From Ferdinandcohnia sp047238305 (GTDB lineage Bacteria > Bacillota > Bacilli > Bacillales > Bacillaceae_L): a stretch of 64,000 nucleotides of DNA. The stretch is taken from NCBI RefSeq assembly GCF_047238305.1, contig NZ_JBDFMO010000001.1, forward strand, positions 310,001-374,000, written 5' to 3'. The notes below the pieces were generated by a model. That model did no database searches. It saw nothing but the letters and a program-made list of their open reading frames with translations, and was not told the DNA's origin. Shown here piece after piece: positions 16,277-25,996 of this stretch (positions within the stretch are counted from its first letter, which is position 1; each line of letters opens with the position of its first letter). Position numbers and translations under genes: made by a program.

Positions 16277-19177
16277 TCAAGCATTCTTTAAATTTTCTTT
16301 TCTTTTTGCATGGGATACCATAATTTGCCCGTCTTTTTCATTTTCTAAAAGTGTCTGCATAATTAGTTTTGATAACTGGCTTGGTTTATATGGTTTGATG
16401 AGATATTCCTTTGCACCAAGAGAAAAACCAATTTCTTTTTCATCAAGGGCAGATGAAACAAAAATAGGAATACTTTTTAACTCTTTGTTTTCGTTCATTT
16501 CCTTCATAATACTCCATCCATCAGTTCGGTCTTCAAGCATAATATCTAACACAACGGCATCTGGAGGATCGATTTTCATTTTTTCTAGTGCTTCTTCACC
16601 TCGTGTAAATTGTTCTACATAGAACCCGCAATCACGCAGTTCATGTTTCAACAGTTCTGAGAGGTTCAGATCATCTTCAATCACCATGATCTTATAACGA
16701 GGATTGTAGATATCACTAATATCGTTATTTTCATGTTTTTCTTTATTCCTTGTTTGAACTTTTACTCTTGGAAATTGAGTTGTAAACGTACTTCCCTTTC
16801 CATATAGTGAATCAACTGTAATTGAACCACCATGTGCTTTGACAATTTCTTTTACAAGTGAAAGCCCAAGACCTGTACCGCCTATCCTGCGTCGATCGGA
16901 ATTATCAACTCTGTAAAATGGTTGGAATAAGTTTGGCAGCGCGTCTTCAGGAATACCAAGTCCTTCGTCCTTAATATCAATAGAAACAGTCCGCTTATTG
17001 CCATAAAGACGGATATTGATATTTCCTCCGTTCGGGGAATATTTGATGGCATTACTCAACAAGTTAGTAAATACTTGTTCCATCTTATTTTGTTCACCCA
17101 ATATGACTGCATCATCCAATTCATTCGAAAAAGTAATGGTGTGTACGGTTGTATTGACTTGTTGAAGTTCAATCACATTTTCTAAAACTGTTTTCATATT
17201 GATGTAGTTTTTTTCATAGGTTTGTCTTCCTGATTCCATTCGTTGAATATCTAGAAAATCATTGATAAGGGCAGTTAATCTTTTCGCTTCATTGTAGATT
17301 GTTTGCAGATATTTGGTTTTCCTCTCAGGCTTCAGATCCTTCGTAAGCAGCAATTCTGTAAAACCTAGAACACTTGCTAATGGTGTTCTCAATTCATGGC
17401 TTACCGTGCTTACAAGTTCATTCTTCATTTGTGTAATTTCAAATTCTTTTGTGATGTCCCGATGGACGAGTAACGAACCAAACTCTTCTTCACCGTGCTT
17501 TTTAGTTCTGCAATATACCCTTATGACTTGCTTGCTATCCTTTTTCCTATATATAAATGAATGCTCTTTTTCTGGTTGATGATTTGCAGCCTTAATTAAT
17601 TCGTCTAGAGATTCAATGAAATGATCTTCTTGTACTTGATCAGCCATCAATTGACTCCATTGACTCCAAGTTAAACCTAATAAATTTTCAATCTGTATAC
17701 CATTAAAAGTTTTATACAAATTTTGATTTACCTGAACGATTTCCCTATCCCTATCGATTAATTGTATTCCTTCTTCAACCGTATTTAGAATATCTTGGTT
17801 TAATTTCCTATCGTCTTCTGACTCCTCAAACATCTTTATTTTTTCGAGATAAATGGCGATCTGTTTGGAAAGTGTTTCATATTCGTTTATTTCACTTGAT
17901 GAAAAAGGAGTACCTAACCTTGTATACACCATGATGGCTATCACATGAGAATCTGACACTATAGGTATATACAAATCATAACTATATTGGATTACATCAT
18001 GATAGCCCTTTTCCTCAGGATTCTGGTCACGTTTAACTACATTTGCCTTTTTTTCTGCAGCAACCCGCTGAATAAGGCCGCTATCCAAATGACTTCTAAA
18101 TTGATTGATCCCGCCTTCAGAAATACCAATGGAAGCAAAGGAGTCTTCATGTAAATAAGTGATAATCCCTTTATCTGATTTGGTGATTTTCACCATACTT
18201 TTAACAATACTTTGGAGCACGTCCTTTTTATCAAGTGAAGAAGAAATACCATTAATTAAATCATTTCTTGTCTTCAATTTTTGCTCATTTTCCGTTAAAA
18301 ATTCAAGAGTGGCTCTTAGTTCTTCTTGTTGCGCCTGAAGTTCATCTTGTTGGGCTAAAAGTTCTTCGTTATGGGCCACCAAATCTTGTTCTTTATCTTG
18401 AATACTTTTCGCCATTTTTTGAAAGGCAATAAATAAAGTACCCAATTCATCTTTACGCTTGGCATCAGCTTTTATCACAGCATCCCTGCCAGCCGCAATT
18501 TCATTTGCAGAGAAAGTAAATTCTGACAATGGCCTACTAATTTTCAAAACAAACCTTCTTGATACCAATAGAAGAATAAGGAAAAATGCAACAAACAGTA
18601 TATAGAAGCTGTTGATTACGAGACGGTTCTTCTCATTAAATGTATCAGCATTCATGGAAAGTTCCTCTTCAAGTAAAGTACGAAACTCATTCATCTGATT
18701 GAAAAAACCTTCCACCATTGTGTAGTTGTATTCGTCGATAATATCTACTCTTGGATCATCCGTTTTCCCATATTCATCTGTGATTCTAGGAACAATCGCA
18801 GAATGGTAATAATCTATAAAGCTTTCGATTTCACGAAAATATTCCCTTTCATCATCCCCAACAAGTAGTTTTCGCAATTCATCTTTCTGTGTGATTAGTA
18901 TACCAGCTTCGTTGTCAACCATTTCAGGATGATCAGGCAGTTTAAAAGAGATTGAGTTTCCTACTATTAAAATATCGGCATTAAATTTTTCATAAATAGT
19001 ACTGATTATTTCTTGTTTACTTTCAATGCTTTCCCTTTGACCAACATATTCATTTTGAATATTTTTTTGAAAATGAAATAAAAATATCGTACCCGTGATA
19101 AAGAAAAGAAAACAAATTCCCATCAAACCGAGTACTTGACGGGATATTGATTGGTTAATATAATCAATTACTTTCAT
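16277..19177 (-). CDS. Hybrid histidine kinase (sensor-HAMP-GAF-PAS-HisKA-HATPase-REC)
   Basis: 966 residues. Transmembrane helices at about 15-36 and 187-208 enclose an extracytoplasmic helical sensor, followed by HAMP (208-262), coiled coil with EELLAQQDELQAQQEEL, a GAF-like domain (about 308-450), PAS (about 458-575), HisKA with STVSHELRTPLASVLG (phospho-His), HATPase with LLSNAIKYS, DEGLGIP and GGTGLGLSLVKEI, and a C-terminal REC (about 826-940, VVLDIMLEDRTDGW). The gene overlaps the preceding CheY-like gene by 14 bases, indicating translational coupling. The coiled coil resembles that of the second kinase in the cluster, so the two may be distant duplicates. The stimulus is unknown. Confidence 0.9.
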   Translation of the reverse strand: MKVIDYINQSISRQVLGLMGICFLFFITGTIFLFHFQKNIQNEYVGQRESIESKQEIISTIYEKFNADILIVGNSISFKLPDHPEMVDNEAGILITQKDELRKLLVGDDEREYFREIESFIDYYHSAIVPRITDEYGKTDDPRVDIIDEYNYTMVEGFFNQMNEFRTLLEEELSMNADTFNEKNRLVINSFYILFVAFFLILLLVSRRFVLKISRPLSEFTFSANEIAAGRDAVIKADAKRKDELGTLFIAFQKMAKSIQDKEQDLVAHNEELLAQQDELQAQQEELRATLEFLTENEQKLKTRNDLINGISSSLDKKDVLQSIVKSMVKITKSDKGIITYLHEDSFASIGISEGGINQFRSHLDSGLIQRVAAEKKANVVKRDQNPEEKGYHDVIQYSYDLYIPIVSDSHVIAIMVYTRLGTPFSSSEINEYETLSKQIAIYLEKIKMFEESEDDRKLNQDILNTVEEGIQLIDRDREIVQVNQNLYKTFNGIQIENLLGLTWSQWSQLMADQVQEDHFIESLDELIKAANHQPEKEHSFIYRKKDSKQVIRVYCRTKKHGEEEFGSLLVHRDITKEFEITQMKNELVSTVSHELRTPLASVLGFTELLLTKDLKPERKTKYLQTIYNEAKRLTALINDFLDIQRMESGRQTYEKNYINMKTVLENVIELQQVNTTVHTITFSNELDDAVILGEQNKMEQVFTNLLSNAIKYSPNGGNINIRLYGNKRTVSIDIKDEGLGIPEDALPNLFQPFYRVDNSDRRRIGGTGLGLSLVKEIVKAHGGSITVDSLYGKGSTFTTQFPRVKVQTRNKEKHENNDISDIYNPRYKIMVIEDDLNLSELLKHELRDCGFYVEQFTRGEEALEKMKIDPPDAVVLDIMLEDRTDGWSIMKEMNENKELKSIPIFVSSALDEKEIGFSLGAKEYLIKPYKPSQLSKLIMQTLLENEKDGQIMVSHAKRKENLKNA

Positions 19178-19535
19178 TCAGAATTTCCTCAACCAGTTCT
19201 AAAAGATTCATTGGACTAAACGGTTTTGCCATAAAATAATCGGCACCAGCTTGTTTAATTTTTTCTTGTTCATAAGATTGGCTTTTAGCGGACAGCATCA
19301 AAATTTTCGAATGTTGGTTTGTTTCTGCAGTTCTTATCTTTTCAATAATTTCAAGACCCGTATAAACTGGCATCATATAATCCAAAATGATCAAGTCGTA
19401 ATGGTTGGTTTCCAATAAGTCCACAGCCTCACCACCATCTGCTGCTTCTACAATCGTATAACCTTCGTCTTCCAATGTATCAGCAATTAACATGCGTAGG
19501 ACTTCCTCATCTTCAGCTAGTAATATTTTCTTCAA
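19164..19535 (-). CDS. Single-domain response regulator (CheY-like)
   Basis: 123 residues, one complete receiver domain: KKILLAEDEEVLRMLI with the acidic pair, acceptor Asp in LIILDYMMPVYTGLEII, the Thr/Ser in KILMLSAKS and the Lys in YFMAKPFSP. No output domain. Such proteins act as phosphate shuttles or sinks, or through protein contacts. Its 3' end overlaps the start of the kinase at 16277-19177 by 14 bases, so it probably works with that kinase. It has its own start with a modest ribosome site and lies 48 bp from the HPt-REC-GGDEF-REC gene. Confidence 0.9.
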   Translation of the reverse strand: MKKILLAEDEEVLRMLIADTLEDEGYTIVEAADGGEAVDLLETNHYDLIILDYMMPVYTGLEIIEKIRTAETNQHSKILMLSAKSQSYEQEKIKQAGADYFMAKPFSPMNLLELVEEILNESN

Positions 19536-19583
19536 TTGATAAGCACCCCATTTTGATAAAATAAATTATATAAGTATAACAAA

Positions 19584-21200
19584 CTAGTACAATCTATCTA
19601 ACATATTTCTAATCCTTACTTGGAAATCAGCCATATTAAGTGGTTTTACGATATAGTCATCTGCCCCAAGCATTAAAGCTTGTTTTACATCATCTTTGCT
19701 ATTCCGACCACTAAGCATAATCACTCTATATCTTAGAAAATCTTTTCCTACCTTTACTTTTCTAAGAACATCGATCCCATCCATATTCGGCATCACTCCG
19801 TCAAGAATCAATAAATGATTAACATCTTCATGCGCATGTGTTGATTGTAAAAAGGATGGACCATCCTCAAACACTTTGATATTTAGTTCTATATTTTCAA
19901 ATGATAAAGACTCTAATGCATTTGCTACCAAAGTTCGAATAATGAAATTATCATCTACCACCGATACATTGAGAACATCTTTTTTATAGGTATTTAACAT
20001 CTGTGAGCACTCAACTCTAGCTCGACCATTTCTTTTCGCTTCATATAATAAACTATCGGCGGCTTTGATCGCTTCTTTTTCTGCTAGAGTTTCATCCGTA
20101 ACCATAAATACCCCAGCGGAAAATGTGACTGAAAAGCTTTGGTCTTCACTTGTAAAAATGGTTTTGGAAAAGTCATTGTTTAATTGTGTTAACTTTTTTG
20201 TTGCATCTTCACTCGTGGTATTTGGAAATACAATGATAAATTCTTCTCCACCATAACGATATAACATATCTAAACTACGTATATTCTGTTTTAAAAACTG
20301 AGCAAAATCCCTTAGTACTTTATCACCCATTAGATGTCCGTATGTGTCATTAATTTTTTTAAAATGGTCAATATCAATGATACTAATAGAAAAAGGCTCT
20401 TTTGACCTTTTAAAATTCTGAAAAAAGCGAGGTAAACTATCATTAAGAAATTTTCTATTATAAACTTGAGTCAATTCGTCAATCAATACATATTGTTCAA
20501 AGATTTTTTTCCTTTCTATATGACGATTGACCTTTACGATAAATTCTTCAAGATCAATGGGTTTCGTGATAAAATCATCTGCCCCTTTTTGATATGCTTC
20601 TATTCGCGTTTGTTTGTCATTTTGTACGCTAATCATAATGGTTGGAACAAAATATTTATCATTATATTCCTGAATCTCTTTAAGAACTTCAAATCCATTT
20701 TGATTAGGTAACTGAAGATCTAAGATTAAACAATCCGGTTGCATTTCAAAATACTGCTTAACAGCTTGTCTCGGATTGGAATAGGCCATCACGATCCAAT
20801 TTTTTTCTTCCAGCGCCTCTTTTAACATCATTAGCATAGAAGGGTCATCATCAATAATTTGAATTAAGGGTGCATCAAGATGTGTAGTTTCATTTTCTAA
20901 ATAGGTTAGTTCTTCTTGGTTTTCATATTCGTAAGTAAATTCAATTAATGGCAACAAAAATTTTTGTAATTCGTCTTGATTCCACACATCATCACTATTG
21001 GAATCCATTTTATTTAGGAGACTCTCCGCGAGTAACATAAGATGGTCCATTTGAAGTGTCCCTGATGTTCCTTTTATGGAATGAATAAAGCGATATACCT
21101 CTCCATTCGAAACCTTTTCACTTGCATTTAAACCAAACCATTCTGACAATTTTTCGTTTATATTATTTAACAGGTGACTTTTATATTTTTGAAGTTCCAA
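19584..21200 (-). CDS. HPt-REC-GGDEF-REC signalling protein (diguanylate cyclase)
   Basis: 538 residues. An N-terminal histidine phosphotransfer domain (about 1-95) has FIHSIKGTSGTLQM, with the phospho-His near residue 40. A first REC (about 108-225) has LIQIIDDDPSM and LILDLQLPNQNGFEV. A GGDEF domain (about 235-400) has IDHFKKINDTYGHLMGDKVL and the active variant YGGEEFIIVF. A second REC (about 412-535) has VVDDNFIIR and LLILDGVMPNMDGIDV. It should make c-di-GMP when activated and could pass phosphate between kinases and receivers through the HPt. The HPt at the front of a two-receiver cyclase makes it a hub candidate for the two hybrid kinases nearby. Confidence 0.88.
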   Translation of the reverse strand: MELQKYKSHLLNNINEKLSEWFGLNASEKVSNGEVYRFIHSIKGTSGTLQMDHLMLLAESLLNKMDSNSDDVWNQDELQKFLLPLIEFTYEYENQEELTYLENETTHLDAPLIQIIDDDPSMLMMLKEALEEKNWIVMAYSNPRQAVKQYFEMQPDCLILDLQLPNQNGFEVLKEIQEYNDKYFVPTIMISVQNDKQTRIEAYQKGADDFITKPIDLEEFIVKVNRHIERKKIFEQYVLIDELTQVYNRKFLNDSLPRFFQNFKRSKEPFSISIIDIDHFKKINDTYGHLMGDKVLRDFAQFLKQNIRSLDMLYRYGGEEFIIVFPNTTSEDATKKLTQLNNDFSKTIFTSEDQSFSVTFSAGVFMVTDETLAEKEAIKAADSLLYEAKRNGRARVECSQMLNTYKKDVLNVSVVDDNFIIRTLVANALESLSFENIELNIKVFEDGPSFLQSTHAHEDVNHLLILDGVMPNMDGIDVLRKVKVGKDFLRYRVIMLSGRNSKDDVKQALMLGADDYIVKPLNMADFQVRIRNMLDRLY

Positions 21201-21258
21201 AGTTATCCTCCCTTACTCCTTATCTCAGCAACTTCATATACCTATATGATGAAGTTTG

Positions 21259-21657
21259 TTACTTTACTATCAATCTGGTTGATGTGGAGTGGTATTCAAT
21301 TTTCTTTAATATATCATGAAGATTATTGAAATAAGGTTTTATGATAAAATCCGCAGCTCCATTTTTTAATGCATCTGTAATAAATGATTTTTGTCCCAAC
21401 GAAGAACACATAATTACTGTTGCATTTGGATCGAGTTTTTTTATTTCTATTAGTGCGTCGATACCGTTGACTTTGGGCATTGTTATATCCATAAAAACGA
21501 TATCGGGTAAGCATTTTTTATATTTAATGATAGCCTCTTCACCATTACTAGCTTCCGAGATGACTTTATAGTTTTCTCTAGCTATTAAACTTTTTAAATA
21601 ATTTCTCATAAATAAGGAATCATCAGCAATCAATATGGTTTTTCTCAATTTCGTCAT
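21259..21657 (-). CDS. Single-domain response regulator (CheY-like)
   Basis: 132 residues, a receiver domain with ILIADDSLFMRNYLKSL, acceptor Asp in DIVFMDITMPKVNGIDALI, MCSSLGQ and FIIKPYFN. The sequence is closest in style to stand-alone CheY proteins of the motility pathway, and CheY-type phosphotransfer to flagellar or adaptor targets is possible. It sits between the Spo0E-like gene and the HPt-REC-GGDEF-REC gene, 23 bp and 58 bp apart, within the same minus-strand run. Confidence 0.88.
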   Translation of the reverse strand: MTKLRKTILIADDSLFMRNYLKSLIARENYKVISEASNGEEAIIKYKKCLPDIVFMDITMPKVNGIDALIEIKKLDPNATVIMCSSLGQKSFITDALKNGAADFIIKPYFNNLHDILKKIEYHSTSTRLIVK

Positions 21658-21680
21658 CCCCTTTCACAAGTAATAATAAG

Positions 21681-21989
21681 TTAAAGTTTTTGAAGCTTTT
21701 GATATTGTATAATGAGTTTATCAAGTCTCTGGCTCTCCGTAATTGTTTCTTGACTTCTGATTCCTTTTTGTTCGGAAATCTTTAGCAACTTTTCTCTCGA
21801 AATGGTAATTAAGTTAAGGAGTAAATCTTCATAGTATTCGATTAAAAGGGAATCCAGTTTATTAACTAACTGAAAATAATCTAAATTATGGAGTGCATAT
21901 AAATCGTAACTTTCACTTAAAACTTGTCTTAAATTTAAATTTTCCACTTTAAGATTTGTTTCTTTTGTTTGAAAGTTATCCTTTATCAT
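21681..21989 (-). CDS. Spo0E-like phosphatase-family protein, possibly two tandem domains
   Basis: 102 residues from the ATG at 21989 (AGGTGGGG upstream; the GTG at 22004 is less likely). The C-terminus (about 65-100) reads REKLLKISEQKG, then ESQRLDKLIIQYQ, which fits the Spo0E helical hairpin with its SQxLDxLIxxYQ signature. Spo0E family proteins remove phosphate from aspartyl-phosphorylated Spo0A. Residues about 22-55 align in register without gaps (RQVLSESYDL, then LVNKLDSLLIEYY), suggesting a degenerate second copy. Placement among receiver and c-di-GMP genes suggests it dephosphorylates one of the nearby receivers or links the cluster to Spo0A. The N-terminal repeat call is tentative. 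Confidence 0.65.
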   Translation of the reverse strand: MIKDNFQTKETNLKVENLNLRQVLSESYDLYALHNLDYFQLVNKLDSLLIEYYEDLLLNLITISREKLLKISEQKGIRSQETITESQRLDKLIIQYQKLQKL

Positions 21990-22015
21990 TATAAGACACC
22001 CCACCTTAAAATTAA

Positions 22016-25006
22016 TTAGTTTAGTTCATTTGAATTATTCTTTGTGACTACTTTTTTTAAATAACTTATTTTTTCCTCTTTGACAAAATTGCAATTAGGT
22101 ACAAATGGATTATTTCTTAACTGCGTGGAAAACTGATTAAGGAATTTAACAAGCTGATCTCTTTGATTCTCATCAACTATGAACTTGAGACCATATTGGA
22201 ATATACCCTTAACTTCTTCCTTCCAAACCACATGTCCATTTAAGGTAACCATCTCATCCATGATCTTTGTATGGAATTGATACGTTATATCTGGCCGTAC
22301 AGGTAAATGAATAGTTGATAAAAACCGTAACCCACCTGGTCCAATGTCTTCAATTAAGGCCTCTGTACTTCCTAATTGAACCTTATTTCCAAGTATAGAG
22401 GTGAGTGTCATTTGTGAACTAAGCGGAAATAAAAGATTAATCCTGTAATATCGCCTTCTGTTCGAGAACGTTGCTGTGTTGCTATTAAAGGTCGGCTTCA
22501 AAATCATTTTCTTTAATAATTTTTGAAAAGTCTTCTCTGGAACGGGTTTACTAAAAATATATCCTTGAATTTCTTGGCATTCCTGCTGTCTCAGAAATGA
22601 CAATTGCTCGATTGTTTCCACACCTTCAGCTACAACATTCATATTCAAACCTTTAGCCATAAAAATAAGAGATTTAATAATCGTTTCTACATTATTAGTT
22701 TTTGCAATGTGTTTAATAAAAGACTGGTCAATCTTAATTGTATCGATCGGATAGTCCTTTAAATAAGTAATAGAGGAATATCCAGTCCCGAAATCATCTA
22801 ACGCTAATTTAAACCCAAGACTTTTAATATAATGTATTGCTATTTTAACGGCTTCCTCATGTTTAATCATGGTTGTTTCAGTTATTTCAATTTCAATTAA
22901 AGAAGGATCTATAATGTTTTCCTCTAAAATAGTACCAAATTTCCCTTTCCAATCGCTTTTTAAAAACCGTTGCGCTGATATATTAACAGATATAGGCACC
23001 ACTGCGAGAGTTTGCTGTTTCCATTTTGTGATATTCCTACATACCTGGTCCAATACCCAATCTCCAATTTCATTAATATAACCAGTTTCTTCTGCGAGTG
23101 GAATGAATTCAACTGGAGAAACCAGTCCCCATATGGGGTGTTCCCATCGCACTAAAGCTTCAGCACTTACAATTTTCCCTGTACTTGAATCAACCCTTGG
23201 TTGGAAATATACGACTAATTGATTGCTCTCAATCGATTTTCTTAAGTCCCTTTCAAGATAAAACTGTTTGAAAGAATTAATACTTAATGAGGAAGAATAA
23301 ATCTGATACGTATTTTTGCCACTTGCCTTTGCCCTATACAAAGCTGCATCCGCATTTTTTATTAATTCCTCCATGGTAGTCCCATTCTCGGGAAATGTAC
23401 TTATTCCAACACTTGTGGTTATAAGTAATTCGAAATCTTCAATGAAAAATGGGAGATCGAGACAGTCAATGATTAATTTGGCAGCATTAATCGGGTAGTC
23501 TGAGTCTTCGTAATTCCAAAAAATAAGTCCAAATTCATCTCCACCTAATCTTGCAAATAAAGAGTTTTTGCTTAATAACATATTCACTCTTTGACTAAAT
23601 TCAGATAGTAATTTGTCCCCAATTTGGTGCCCTAGTGATTCATTTATATTTCGAAAACGGTCTAAATCTAAATAAAGAATTGAAAAGTGTTTTTTAACAT
23701 GATCTGAAGCTGTGATTAACTCATTTATTTTATTTTCAAAAAGCATCCTATTTGGTAGTTGCGTTAAAAAATCGTGAAAAGCCAAATATTGAATTCTTTT
23801 TTCATATTCTTTCTGGTCTGTAATATTTGTAATAATCCCGTCAAACCTAATGACTTCACCATTTTTGTTAAGAACAGGCAATGTTTGATCTTGAACCCAC
23901 ACAACATCCCCATTTCTATGAATAATCCGGTATTGATGATAGAGATTTTCACCTTTTAACTTTTTTAGTTGTTTATTATGATACTCAGTATAATCGTCCG
24001 GATGGATTAGTGAATCCCAGGTAATTTGATTACCGAAGTCAGAAGGAGAATAACCTGTAATCGCCTCTACTCCTTTAGATATCAAATTGTAGTTACCTTT
24101 TTTTATATCAAATGACCAAATGCCTGCATCCAAATTATCAAAAATATGTTCAACCTGATTTTCGTTATCTTTGAGCTTTTGTTCGATCACTTTTCTTTTT
24201 GTAATATCTTGAACGGTACCTATAAATCGAACTGGCTTCCTATTTTCGTCTAAGATTACATCTGCTTGGTTATATACATGAATAGTTGTCCCATCCTTAC
24301 GAAGAATTCTAAATTCAAAACTAAAATTTCTTCTTTCTTCAATAGCCGATAGAATGGCTGTTTTAAATTTTTCCTGATCATCGGGATGAGCAAGTTCTAC
24401 AATACTATCAAAGGTTGGTACAAATTCCTCTATATTTTCAATTCCATATAGCACAAACATCTGATTCGACCAATAGGCTTCATCCTCAATAATGTCATAA
24501 TCATAGCTACCGATTTCCCCTACTTTTTGCGCTAATTCAAGGCTTTTTTTGATTTTTACTAACTCTTTCTCGTGTTTGACGTAAGATGTTATATCTTTAG
24601 CAACTGCATAAATCATAGTTACTTCCCCATCACTATTATTTACAGGTATTAGATTAACATCGGTATAGATTATATTTCCGTTTGCATGTGAGATTGGAGT
24701 TTGATAATTTTGTACATTACCATTCAAAACAAGTTGAAAATATTTCTTTCTTTTGTATTTGTCATTGCTATATAAATACTGTAGTAATTTACTTGGTAAT
24801 TCCTTTTCACTATATCCAAATGTCTTAATGACTGACTGGTTAAAATGCAGTAGATTACCTTTCTCGTCGAATGCCAAGACCGGATGTGGATGATTATCGA
24901 TAAGTTTTTTTATTAAGAATAAATCATTTTCCATGTTTCCCTTTGATAAATATACATCGTTATTTGAAAACATAGTTAGCTGCTTAAAAAAAGATAGTTT
25001 CGCCAT
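22016..25006 (-). CDS. PAS-PAS-PAS-GGDEF-EAL-PilZ cyclic di-GMP enzyme and sensor
   Basis: 996 residues, no membrane segment. Three PAS domains (about 25-140, 150-270, 285-395), the second and third followed by PAC-type ends such as FIGTVQDITKRK. GGDEF (about 400-560) has LGGDEFGLIF near 487. EAL (about 575-820) has SAEALVRW near 616, NISAQRF, ITETTM, DDFGTGYSS and AEGVETIEQL, so the phosphodiesterase residues are complete. A C-terminal PilZ domain (about 845-965) has RRRYYRIN and DIGPGGLRF, a form of RxxxR...DxSxxG in which Ser is replaced by Gly. One chain thus can make, cleave and bind c-di-GMP; the PilZ may give product feedback. It is the first gene of the cluster in transcription order. 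GGGGGA precedes the ATG. Confidence 0.9.
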   Translation of the reverse strand: MAKLSFFKQLTMFSNNDVYLSKGNMENDLFLIKKLIDNHPHPVLAFDEKGNLLHFNQSVIKTFGYSEKELPSKLLQYLYSNDKYKRKKYFQLVLNGNVQNYQTPISHANGNIIYTDVNLIPVNNSDGEVTMIYAVAKDITSYVKHEKELVKIKKSLELAQKVGEIGSYDYDIIEDEAYWSNQMFVLYGIENIEEFVPTFDSIVELAHPDDQEKFKTAILSAIEERRNFSFEFRILRKDGTTIHVYNQADVILDENRKPVRFIGTVQDITKRKVIEQKLKDNENQVEHIFDNLDAGIWSFDIKKGNYNLISKGVEAITGYSPSDFGNQITWDSLIHPDDYTEYHNKQLKKLKGENLYHQYRIIHRNGDVVWVQDQTLPVLNKNGEVIRFDGIITNITDQKEYEKRIQYLAFHDFLTQLPNRMLFENKINELITASDHVKKHFSILYLDLDRFRNINESLGHQIGDKLLSEFSQRVNMLLSKNSLFARLGGDEFGLIFWNYEDSDYPINAAKLIIDCLDLPFFIEDFELLITTSVGISTFPENGTTMEELIKNADAALYRAKASGKNTYQIYSSSLSINSFKQFYLERDLRKSIESNQLVVYFQPRVDSSTGKIVSAEALVRWEHPIWGLVSPVEFIPLAEETGYINEIGDWVLDQVCRNITKWKQQTLAVVPISVNISAQRFLKSDWKGKFGTILEENIIDPSLIEIEITETTMIKHEEAVKIAIHYIKSLGFKLALDDFGTGYSSITYLKDYPIDTIKIDQSFIKHIAKTNNVETIIKSLIFMAKGLNMNVVAEGVETIEQLSFLRQQECQEIQGYIFSKPVPEKTFQKLLKKMILKPTFNSNTATFSNRRRYYRINLLFPLSSQMTLTSILGNKVQLGSTEALIEDIGPGGLRFLSTIHLPVRPDITYQFHTKIMDEMVTLNGHVVWKEEVKGIFQYGLKFIVDENQRDQLVKFLNQFSTQLRNNPFVPNCNFVKEEKISYLKKVVTKNNSNELN

Positions 25007-25223
25007 TCATATCCCCCTATTAATTAAGGTATATCTTTCTATAACAAACTATATTCGGAAGCTAATAAGACCATAGCGTTTATGTTAATAATAGATCGGA
25101 AAAGTTTCAGGATTATATCTCTAGGTTATCTAAAGTGAAATAATGTTAATGTATATAAAACTTTCTTACTATTGGTGCTTATATGCTAATTTTGCCGTAA
25201 TTTGTCAACAAAAAGAATCACCT

Positions 25224-25249
25224 TACCTTCCTATTCATATAGGAAGGTA
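25224..25249 (-). terminator. Hairpin with minus-strand T-run
   Basis: TACCTTCCTAT and ATAGGAAGGTA around a four-base loop; the minus-strand continuation is AGGTGATTCTTTTTG. It may stop read-through into the signalling cluster. Confidence 0.5.
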
Positions 25250-25951
25250 TTCTTATTTCAATTAGGAAGGGGTTCCTATACTCTTTAAGGGAAGGATAAT
25301 TGTCGTTTATACCATAAAAGTTATACCCAATACTTTAGTCATTGTTAATTAGAAAAAAAGATAACTGCACCGAAAAACGGGAGCTATCTTTTTCTCTCTA
25401 CTATTTTAGGTAACCCGACTACCATTGCATTGTTGCTTTAGGTTCGTGGCTTTGCGTCCTTACCTTTAGATAAGTTTGCATTTATCGATATAGAACTTAT
25501 TAACTACATATAATAAATTAGTCTTTTACAGAATATGACAAAAATATTATACATTCAACATACTTAAACAAAATACCAGAAAAAACCACAAAATATGTGG
25601 CATAATTAATATTAATACCTAATTCCCTTCTGTACTTTTTACTACATATTAATGACTGCTTATTGGACGTGCGCACCACTAGATTCCTCCCCAAGAGGGA
25701 TTCAGAATAGTATGTAAAATACCAAATTAAATTCTATTTACTTGTCTGTCCTTCCTTCTTTATACGAGTTAATTTTTACCTTTGATTAAAAAGATAGATG
25801 GGACCTTTTTTGTAATATGCTGGGCATAGGCTCCGGATAGCTTACCAGCAAGTTATTAAAACAAACAACTTCTAGCGTTACAATAAATTTAGTTTGAGTG
25901 TTCAACTCCAATACCGTACTTGTATAAAGAACTGGTCTATTAATATGAATG

Positions 25952-25996
25952 AAAAGAAGTTGATTCTCTACATATAGTAGGAAATCAACCTCTTTT
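25952..25996. terminator. Hairpin terminator downstream of the Arg/Phe-rich small gene
   Basis: Arms AAAAGAAGTTGATT and AATCAACCTCTTTT with T-rich flanks on both strands, 100 bp beyond the stop codon of the 39-residue gene. Confidence 0.6.

Noticed and set aside
16092..16622. 176-residue plus-strand ORF
   Set aside because: It crosses the terminator at 16150-16185 and is antisense to the kinase-REC gene; no ribosome site.
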